Made by a program: the position numbers and the translations under genes | Source of the DNA: Tetracentron sinense | Taxonomy: Eukaryota > Streptophyta > Magnoliopsida > Trochodendrales > Trochodendraceae | Assembly (NCBI GenBank): GCA_015143295.1 | Contig: CM026562.1 | Location: forward strand, 1,674,001-1,738,000 | DNA: 64,000 nucleotides | Direction: 5' to 3' | Shown: positions 56,449 through 64,000 of the stretch, piece after piece | Layout of the letters: each line of letters begins with the position of its first letter | Position numbering within the stretch: position 1 is the stretch's first letter | The notes under the pieces: generated by a model | Told to the model about the DNA's origin: nothing | Databases searched by the model: none | The model's input: the letters and a program-made list of their open reading frames with translations, nothing else

Positions 56449-58455
56449 CTATTATTATAATGAGAATATTATAATGAGAATATGACACTTATAAATGTTG
56501 ATTGAAATTTGTTTATTATTGATAAAATTTCCCTACACTTACCTCAAACTAATTTCTTACCTTATTTTAGGAATATTTTGAAATCTATACACTAATACCA
56601 AAGCCATACTACTATACACCCGCCAGCTTAGGAGTGAGGGGAAAACTTACCCCTCAGTAACTCTGGTTAAGAAGTTTTAACTCTTCTTGTTTATTTTTTA
56701 TTTTTTTATCGAAATATCAACTTTATATTCTTTAACCTTAAAAATTAGTGAATCTTAACCACAGTTAAAGAAAGTTGAAAGGGACATGAATTGGAGAGGC
56801 TAGACCAGAGTATTTTATTCTAACCCCAACCAGAATAAATCTTAAATCTTACTAAAGGGACTCGGCTTGCTCACACTAAACACAACACATTGTGTATCTT
56901 ATGTTTTAGGAAAAATACCAAAAGTATGATATTAAAAATCACATTTTTGGGTAGGTGTCATTGTTTATATAAGGTTAAGAGTTACGTTAATACAACAATA
57001 GGCCTATCAAGTATCAACCATCACACCCCCAAGACTGAAAATTGAGTCCACACCCTAAAGAAAAAATCGGAATTTGCTTTTGTCATTTTGTACAAAAGAA
57101 GATTTCTCTTAGTCTTGGAATTAGTTTTTAAAAGAAGATTCTTTAATTGACCGATGAAAGTTCATATACCAACTAGAATTTTAATAGTGTCATGTGTCAA
57201 GAATTCCAAATAATTGATTAGGTACAAAATATTCTTTTGTTGATCTGGCCTAAATTCATTTGAACTAGACCATATCAGTAGCTTTGATATAAGAATAATG
57301 GAGAATAAAGAAAGTAATTAAAGAAGATTAAGAATGGATAAGGTTTGTGATAAAGAAAAAGAAGAACAAAATGAAAGATGAAGATAGATTCTAGGCTACG
57401 AACAACTTAAAAATTGAGTCTCATATGTACTTAAATTTAGAATCTCGATTGAGTTCTGAACTAATAGAAATCTGTCACATCCGTCTTACTAAATGATCAT
57501 GATCTCACGTTTTAATGAGTATGTTCTTCAGGTTAGTAGTTAGATAGTATGACAATCTAATTACTGACTAATTCCTCTTATATCCTTCAAATTATAATAA
57601 CCAATATCACCCCTAAAGTAACACAGTTGAGACTTCACCATGGCAGGGCATATGCATTTGGGATAGTTTGTTCACTGGGTGGATCTAGGTGCTGCAAAGA
57701 CATCCCTCCCTCCACCTTGGCAAAATACATCAAAGGACTTTATAAAAGATACCTTGGGGGTACCAAGAGATTTGTCCTCGGAAAGAACTCATCTATGGGC
57801 CTCGGGAAAATAACATATGAGGACTTACAATTCATGAGGAAATAACCCATTTGAGAGCTTTGGGAAAATACTCGGTCTGAAGACTTATATTAGATACCTT
57901 GGAAATACAGTTGAGGTTTTTGGGGGATATAACGGACTTGTAAAATAGCGCCTTACGAATACAACCAATGACTTTTGGAGAATCTCAGGCAAGAAGCTAT
58001 GAGATACACATCTTAAGAATCACATATGAGGATTTGAGTACAAAGGTAGAAGTATAAATGCGGACCTTAGGAAACACAACTGAGGATTTAAAGCACAAAT
58101 GCATAATTTTCAATACATGTGAAAAATCTTTATAATCTAAATGAGTTGCATGATGACATGTGGCAACATCTTTTTCATGAATCAACAACTATCAATCGGA
58201 CCTCTTACTTTTCAAAGCTTCAAAAAATATGGGCAAATGTAAAATTTTATGAACAAAAATATTCTTGCCTTGTTTCATTATTTATCAAAATCTCAAAAAT
58301 AAAATATTTTTTGGGAGCTCATGTGCTTCAATTCCTGCATGTGCAATGCACGTGAGAGAGAGGGAAGTGAATAAATGTAAGGGCAATTTTGTTAATAGTT
58401 GCAAATTTCAATGAATAATTTATAAGTGTCATATTCTCAGTATAATAGTAGAGAT
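56449..58455. mobile_element. Probable non-autonomous element with about 60-bp inverted ends
   Basis: The left end reads TCTCTATTATTATAATGAGA then ATATGACACTTATAAATGTT, GATTGAAATTTG. The right end, reverse-complemented, reads TCTCTACTATTATACTGAGA, ATATGACACTTATAAATTAT, CATTGAAATTTG. The interior includes a foldback-family unit near 56640-56790 and no recognisable gene. Similar TCTCTACTATTATAATGAGA words occur near 1711, 58730, 58850 and 58921, so a repeat family is present. It could also be two inward-facing Helitron-type 5' ends. Confidence 0.45.
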
Positions 58456-58960
58456 GGAGAAGATATAAGTGTAATGCTAATTGTGTAATATTCTCCTTAG
58501 GGAAATAGAAAACGGACCGCGTAATCTCATTAGTCCACGACCTCCTTTTTAATACCTACTAACTGCTGATAAGATTCACTCAGTCATAGGGTTCATCCAT
58601 CCAACCTTAGTTTTTAAATAAAAATATTAATCATAATTTAATTAATATTAACAATATTTAAAAATGGGTTAAAAGAGACACTACGGTCAGCTAGGAAGGG
58701 ACTTTGTGGTTCCCGTTCTCAAGACTCTTCTCATTAAAATAGTAGAGAAGATATAAGTGTAAATGTAGTTTTGCCAATGGTGATTACTGATATAACAGTA
58801 GAGATAGAGAAGATAAAATTGTAAGGATATAATTTTATCATTTTCATTATAATAATAGAGAAGATAGAGAAAAGGGTGCTTCTGTTAATAGGGATTAAAT
58901 TCAATCAAAGAGCCTAATCTCATTATTATAATAGTAGAGCTAAAAAATATATATATATAT
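58456..58960. other. Array of element edges
   Basis: Four TAATAGTAGAGA-type words (about 58445, 58740, 58797, 58860-58935) and a foldback-family unit at about 58535-58690 (AAGATTCACTCAGTC and GGGTTAAAAGAGACA) lie here. No gene. Confidence 0.4.
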
Positions 58961-59200
58961 ATTTTTTTTTTTTTGGCAAACTACTAATTTCATTACTAGA
59001 ATAATTCATTACATGACTCAGTCCTGGTAACAAAGTAATCCCACCATTCTCAGACCAAAGGAATATTAAACTAATATTTAAGGCTAGTTGTGCTTGCAAA
59101 TGAGCTGCCTCATTTGCCGCCCTGGGAATGAATTGAAAGATCAGATTTGGGATCTTGACTCACAACCTATTAATATCTTCTATGAGAGAGATGATTGTTG
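58961..59200 (-). pseudogene. LINE RNase H end with poly(A)
   Basis: On the minus strand, LIFQFIPRAANEAAHLQAQL is a plant LINE RNase H signature; the frame reaches a poly(A), seen as T at about 58961-58975. Upstream coding is lost. It belongs to a different LINE copy from that at 13.7-14.3 kb. Confidence 0.65.
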
Positions 59201-59404
59201 ATTTTTGATTTAAAATTGTTTTAAATTAATAAAAACCGGATCAATAGCATCTGGTTTTGATTTTAATCATGGACTAAAACCCCCCATTAATTTAATCTTT
59301 ATCTTTGATTAAAAACCAGATCAACCGGATCAATAAGATCATTTTTGATTTAAAATTGTTTTAAATTAATAAAAACCGGATCAATAGGATCCGGTTTTTA
59401 ATCT
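59194..59404. repeat. About 140-bp direct repeat
   Basis: TTTTTGATTTAAAATTGTTT and AATAAAAACCGGATCAATAG start at about 59197 and 59339, followed by a CATCTGG or GATCCGG variant. Confidence 0.8.
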
Positions 59405-59429
59405 TTATTTAGGTTGGGTGTTTAATCTC

Positions 59430-60604
59430 TTGAAAGAGAGAAACACACTTTTAGTGCATTTCCCTTAGTTCTTTAGTCCCACATTGGAAAAGTAAAGAAA
59501 ATCTAATAAGCTTATTTACCCCATTGGTTGCTTAGTTGTCAACAACTAAGAGTGAGGTGGAGACTTTGACCCACCAATTCCTTTAGACGGTAACTAGGGC
59601 GCGCGAGCTGCGCACGCAGCGAGCGCACATGCTTGGGCTCGGGTGCGGTGCGGTGCGGTGCGGTGCAGGCATAGGGCTTTGGGGGCTATGAGGTGCACGT
59701 GCGCATCGTCGCGAGTCGCTTGGGTCGCTATTTCTTTTGAGTAAATCAAGACCGTTGATCTAATCTCAACCGTAGATCTAGGTTGACCCTGATCAGATGA
59801 TCAGAGTGGTTGATCAGAGCCGTCTGATCAAGTCTCAGGCTAGGACTGATCTGGGCCATTGGATCTGGGTGTATGAGATCCGGGGAGACACATGGGTGTG
59901 TTAGGTGGATCAGATCTCATGAGTGTCTTGGTCAGTGGGTGCAGGCCCATGATGGGCTGCTCTGACCAAGGCTTGACCTTGTGTGTCATGTGGCCTGTCT
60001 GGTGCAGGAGGGCCTAGCCAGGTGGCTGAGCCCATGCACATGCAAGGGGACCCTGGTCCTCTATAAATAGAGAGACTTGGGGAGAGCCTGAAGGTTGTTG
60101 GAACTCAGACTAGAGACTGATCCGTGGAGTGTAGCCTGATCCGTGAGCCCAGACCACGGAGCCTAGAGACTAGTGAGTCTGATCCGTGGACCCAGTCCAG
60201 TGAGCCACCAGACCAGAGTAGGTGCACCCTGGTCCAGTCTACTCCGAGTAGCCATGGTCCATCAGGATGACTCCGTACCATTTACCACTTAGGAGGACCC
60301 TAACCTGGAGATCTCCATTACTAGTGGTCCTTGAGCTCAATGGAGAAGATGGTGACCTTGACCCATTATCCAGAGGCTCAGACCAGACCCAGCAGGCTAT
60401 CCGGATCGATCCAGATCCATGGATACCAGGAAATGGACAGCTTTGTCCAGCTCCTGATGAGGTTGCAGAATGCCTTCGAGCTTTTCAACCGTCCATACTA
60501 TTCGGTTGCCCGATCTGGGATTCCAGATTGAGTAGAACAGTGGATCTGTCCTACATGTGGCAACCTCAAGGGCATAAAGGGACTCCATTGTGGGACCCAC
60601 TATA
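59430..60604 (+). mobile_element. LTR-like remnant
   Basis: TAGTCCCACATTGGAAAA, found near the start of many plant LTR elements, is at about 59477; a TATA box (TATAAATA) is at 60063-60070, and repeated GATCCGTGGA words follow. TGATCAGA palindromes cluster at about 59790-59840. GTGCGGTGCGGTGCGGTGCG at 59643 is a short GCGGT microsatellite. The ends and family are not identified. Confidence 0.4.
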
Positions 60605-60842
60605 TATGTGACAAAAAAAAATTGGGGGGGGGAGGGGGGGCACTACATTATATAGGACAAAAAAAATTGGGGTGCCAAGCATACTAAAAAAAAAAAATTA
60701 TTTGAGGGGCCCACTATTCATACTGCTATTTTTTTTTTTGTCAAAACACTATTCATACTACAGCTATAAGGATTTACAAAAAATTTGGTGGGGCCATGGC
60801 CCCCTCCCCCTAGCTCCACCCTGCCTAGGTGCAATGAGTCAG

Positions 60843-60884
60843 GCTTAGGCTTAGGCTTAGGCTTAGGCTTAGGCTTAGGCTCGG
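60843..60884. repeat. (AGGCTT)n
   Basis: Seven tandem AGGCTT units, the last partly changed, in a GC-richer MITE-like context. Confidence 0.9.
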
Positions 60885-61219
60885 GCTTGTATTTTTGTGA
60901 TTGTTGAATAGGCTTGACCTGAGTCCGGCCAATTTACAAGAGGTTTTTGTCTGAGTTGATCCTGTTGACACCACTAAGCTTGGATAATAAAAATGTATTG
61001 AACCGCCTAGAGGATGGGTGGTACACTATCGTCATCATATGATAACAAATCATTTCTTGTTTACCTGAATCAACACCTATTCAAGAGGTCATGATCAAGT
61101 CTAAATGAGAGAAATTCAAATAAGTCTAAATGAGAGAAATTCCAATAGATTGATAATAAATCTTTCTAACAAATGCGGTGGTTTGCTAGCTCACTCCCAA
61201 TATTTGAGTAACAACGGCA
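60885..61219. other. Intergenic, no gene seen
   Basis: AAATGAGAGAAATTC is repeated near 61102 and 61127. Otherwise unremarkable. Confidence 0.4.
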
Positions 61220-61410
61220 TTAGTGACAATGCTTTTTCTTTTTTGGAACGAGGGTATTTGGGTCTCTTAAGCCGTGCAGATCCCCTCATACTGCACAACT
61301 AGGTAAGCCAAGATCTGGAGGGTGGCCACTAAGGGGAAGAGACTCGAACTCAAGACCTCTGCTTCTTGGAATTGCATGTGTAAACCTTTAATCCAATATC
61401 GCCTACGGAT
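61220..61410 (-). mobile_element. SINE-like sequence
   Basis: On the minus strand GAGTTCGAGTCTC resembles a Pol III B box (core at 61341-61349), and the copy ends with an A-rich tail (AAAAAAGAAAAAGC, about 61226-61240). No convincing A box could be placed. Confidence 0.35.
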
Positions 61411-61783
61411 GGTCTAGTTCCTTTTCTTTAAGTACTCTCACTTCACCTCTCTTTTTTAAAAGGTATGTGTGATTAAAGGCTTAAGTTGAGATTGAGGTCG
61501 GGGTGTGTGTGGTGTGCCTGTGTTACTAACTGCTGCACCATTAAAAAAATGTTGATATTTTAGCCAAAATCAGTGTCATAAAGCCCGTGACCCACCCCGC
61601 CCAATTTAAGCCCGCTTGAAAAATTTTTAGCGTGTCCCGTTTATTAATCGGGCTGGGTCTGGCCAGCACGCTTACGTTATAGGGCTGGCCATGGGCCTAT
61701 TTCATAAAACCCATCTGGCCTTAGGCTATCTTTTAATCAGGTGCTCGGCCCGATTATATATTATAATAACCCCTAATCACTTA
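61411..61783. other. Intergenic with a GC-rich palindromic block
   Basis: About 61580-61760 has GGGC/GCCC-rich words (AAAGCCCGTGACCC, AATCGGGCTGGG) reminiscent of hAT-type MITEs; the ends are not resolved. Confidence 0.35.
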
Positions 61784-63132
61784 GGGGCCGTTTGGATACA
61801 TTTCTGTTTTTGTTTTTTGTTTTTAAAAATTGGAAACAACTTTTTGTTTTCAATTTTTTTAAATAGGAAACACGTTTGGTATTAGTAACTGTTACTTATT
61901 TTGAAAAAAGAAAAACAAAAAAACACGTTTGATAAATATGATTAAATAATTTCAATTCATGATGGTGGTAGTGGTGAGTGATGGCGGTGGGTGTAGTGTG
62001 GTAGTGAGTGTTGGTAATGGTGGCGGTGGTGTGGTCGTGGTGATGGTGGTGGTGGTGGAGGTGATGGTGGCGGTGGTTTGGTGGTGGTGATGGTGGCATT
62101 GGTGGTGGTGGTGATGGTGGCGGTGGTGGTGGTGGTGGCAGTGCTGATGGTGTTGGTGGCGGTGGTGGTGATGGTAGCAGTGGCGGTGGTGGTGGTGATG
62201 GTGGCGGTGGTGGTGATGGTGGTGGTGATGGTGGCATTGGTGGTGGTGGTGGTGGTGACGGTGGCGGTGGTGTGTGGCGGTGGTGGTAGTGGTGAGTGAT
62301 GGCGGTGGGTGTAGTGTGGTGGTGAGTGGTGGTGGTGGTGGTGGTAGTGGTGATGGTGGCGGTGGCGGTGGTGTGTGGCGGTGGCGGTAATGGTGGTGGT
62401 GGTAGTGGTGAGTGATGGCGGTGGGTGTAGTGTGGTGGTGAGTGGTGGTGGTGGTGGTGATGGTGGCGGTGGTGGTGGTGGTGGTGTGTGGCGGTGGCGG
62501 TAATGGTGGTGGTGGTAGTGGTGAGTGATGGCGGTGGGTGTAGTGTGATGGTGAGTATTGGTGATGGTGGTGGTGGTGTGGTTGTGGTGGTGGTGGTGGT
62601 GATGGTGGCATTGGTGGTGGTGGTGGTGGTGGTGGTGGTGATGATGGTGATGGTGATGGTGGAGGTGGTGGTGGTATGTGGCGGTGGCGGTAGTGGTGGT
62701 GGTGGTGGTGGTGGTGGTGGTAGTGGTGAGTGATGGCGGTGCGTGTGGTGTGGTGGTGAGTGTTGGTGATAGTGGTGGTGGTGTGGTTGTGGTGGTGGTG
62801 ATGGTGGCGGTGGTGGTTGTATTGTGGTGGTGGCGGTGAAGGTGATATTTGGTGGTGAGTGGTGGTGGTGGTGGTGGATGGTGGTAGTAGTATTATGATG
62901 GTGGTGAATGGTGGTGATGAATGGTGTTAATGGGTTTGTGTTTTCTATTTTTGTTTTTTGTTTTTTGTTTTAAGAAACGGAGGTAGTAGAAAATTTTTGT
63001 TTCCTTCATTTTTCAAAAATTTCATTACTAATTTTTAAAAACAAAAAACAAAAACATGTTTTGTGTAAAATTTTAAAAATTTTTGTTTTTAAAAACAAAA
63101 AACAGAAAACGGAAGTACAAGCAAACGGGGCC
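61784..63132. mobile_element. Tourist-like (PIF/Harbinger) element with expanded GGT array
   Basis: The left end reads GGGGCCGTTTGGATACATTT, and the reverse complement of the right end reads GGCCCCGTTTGCTTGTACTT; both continue into a TGTTTTTTGTTTTTAAAAA stretch. TTA precedes the left end and TTA follows the right end, fitting a 3-bp TTA/TAA duplication. The interior is almost wholly a GGT/GAT-type repeat. Confidence 0.65.
61958..62935. repeat. Long GGTGGT(GAT) minisatellite
   Basis: Nearly 1 kb of GGTGGTGATGGTGGCGGTGG-like sequence with higher-order repeats, for example the GTGAGTGATGGCGGTGGGTG unit at about 61974, 62292, 62408, 62520 and 62726. His/Pro or Val-rich frames here are artefacts of the repeat. 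Confidence 0.95.
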
Positions 63133-63182
63133 TTAATTTAAGGGGTACTTCGGTAATAACAAAAATTTTATAAACCCTATTT

Positions 63183-63312
63183 CTTCTGAACCCTAGCTCT
63201 CATTCTGATATATATCTATCTTCTCTCTCTCTCTCTCTCTCTGCTACGCTCGCGGTTGTCAGGCGATTCTCGATCTCGATCTCTCTCTGTGAGCAACTTA
63301 TAATTTCTAAAG
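63183..63312 (+). promoter_or_regulatory. Possible promoter and 5'UTR exon of a gene beyond or lost
   Basis: A TATA-like TATATATCTATC (about 63209), a (TC)n tract (63221-63242), a GAACCCTAGC word, and GCTACGCTCGCGG lead to AAAG|GTATGTGA, a good donor at 63312/63313. This layout resembles the noncoding first exon of a housekeeping gene. No coding exon follows within the window. Confidence 0.3.
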
Positions 63313-63910
63313 GTATGTGAAGTCTTCCAAGTTCCAATCAACTAGCTGCTGCATTAAGAATGAATACGAAATTCTATTTTTCTTTTTTAACTCTTGGAAT
63401 AAGGGTAGATTAAGGACGGTGGAACGTGGCAGCAACAGCAAGAGTTGGCAGCAAAAAGATTATATACAAATTTTGAAAAAAAAAAGTTAAAATAGAGAAT
63501 TCAACAAATTTAATTTTGAAAAAAAAGTTAAAATAGAGAATCCAACAAATTTTTTTTTTGATAGTTAAAACGGCTCAAATGGTCCCAAACAGTGAAAAAT
63601 CATATAGATTCCGCAAGCGGCCCACCGACATTCCTTCTAATGACGTGGTAAGCGAAAAGGGAAAGAAGATAATTTTGGAATAGAAATTTAGGAGAAGTTG
63701 AACGACACCTACTTGGTTAACTCTCTCTTTTATTAGAGGTATAAATCTCTCCACCTAAAAGTGGAGTCACCAATTTGTTTGCACGCATTTGGAAAATCTG
63801 GGCTGTTCGATGGGGTCCACTCTACAAATCTTCTTACTGTCAAAATGGATTTATTCGGAGCTAACTATCTAATGGATGAGACTTTAAATAAAATTGTGTT
63901 CATTGACAAT
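63313..63910. other. Possible intron or intergenic DNA
   Basis: AAAAAAGTTAAAATAGAGAA is repeated near 63480 and 63522. No gene seen. Confidence 0.4.
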
Positions 63911-64000
63911 TAGGGTTGTCAAAGGGCTGGGCCAGGGGAGGGTTGGGGTCAACCCTAGCCCTATCATTCCCTATAAGAATTGGCCCTAGCCCAACCCTAG
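63911..64000. mobile_element. hAT-type MITE, cut by the window edge
   Basis: TAGGGTTGTCAAAGGGCTGG at 63911 and inverted words CCCTAGCCC and CAACCCTAG at the window end fit a small palindromic MITE. Confidence 0.5.

Noticed and set aside
60267-60611. 114-codon plus frame in the LTR-like remnant
   Set aside because: No domain; the base composition of the GATCC-rich region keeps the frame open.
61952-62611. Long minus-strand His/Pro/Thr-rich frame
   Set aside because: It is a translation of the GGT repeat; all three frames are open for the same reason.

Overview
The window looks like a transposon-rich piece of a flowering-plant nuclear genome, most likely a eudicot. The grounds are intron-containing genes of plant families (a G-type lectin receptor-like kinase, a DUF946/VPS62 protein, an RPS28 with a probable 5'UTR intron), a nuclear tRNA-Arg, plant-lineage copia and gypsy LTR elements, LINE, Helitron-like and MITE sequences, and high AT content with many (TA)n tracts. 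Species cannot be told from the sequence.

Layout. 0-13.6 kb is nested retrotransposons: the 3' LTR of a SIRE-type copia element (104-1492), then an Athila/Tat-like gypsy LTR (about 3218 to 13597) split by a complete but dead Tekay/Del-like gypsy element (3881-13130) with two LTRs, primer-binding site, polypurine tract, and gag, protease, RT, RNase H, integrase and chromodomain remnants. Its right LTR carries a Mutator-type MITE with a 9-bp target duplication, and its pol gene holds a 227-bp inverted copy of an upstream pol segment. 13.7-19.9 kb has a 5'-truncated LINE and a 1.3-kb foldback element with very long inverted repeats. 19.95-25.9 kb is probably one RPS28 locus: a TATA box and noncoding first exon, a long 5'UTR intron filled with rearranged copia and Helitron-like DNA, then the 65-codon CDS. 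A tRNA-Arg(CCT) follows at 27.48 kb. 31.4-34.1 kb is a FAR1/FHY3-like pseudogene on the minus strand. 35.2-40.6 kb holds three LTRs, one a clean solo LTR inside a tandem repeat.

The gene-bearing stretch is 44.3-55.3 kb: an intact SD3-1-like receptor-like kinase with pseudokinase features (+), a broken PTC52/PAO-like Rieske oxygenase fragment (+), and an intact two-exon VPS62/DUF946 gene (-). The last 9 kb returns to repeats: inverted-repeat elements, a LINE tail, an LTR-like remnant, a Tourist-like element with an expanded GGT array of almost 1 kb, and a possible 5'UTR exon near 63.25 kb.

The functional genes are unrelated and show no shared pathway. The most unusual material is in the mobile DNA: five LTRs of different families each carry an array of short self-complementary CG-containing motifs ending about 55-90 bp upstream of a TATA box, an inverted replacement sits inside a pol gene, and a foldback family is scattered through the window. 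Identities were judged by eye from motifs; no database search or alignment program was run.
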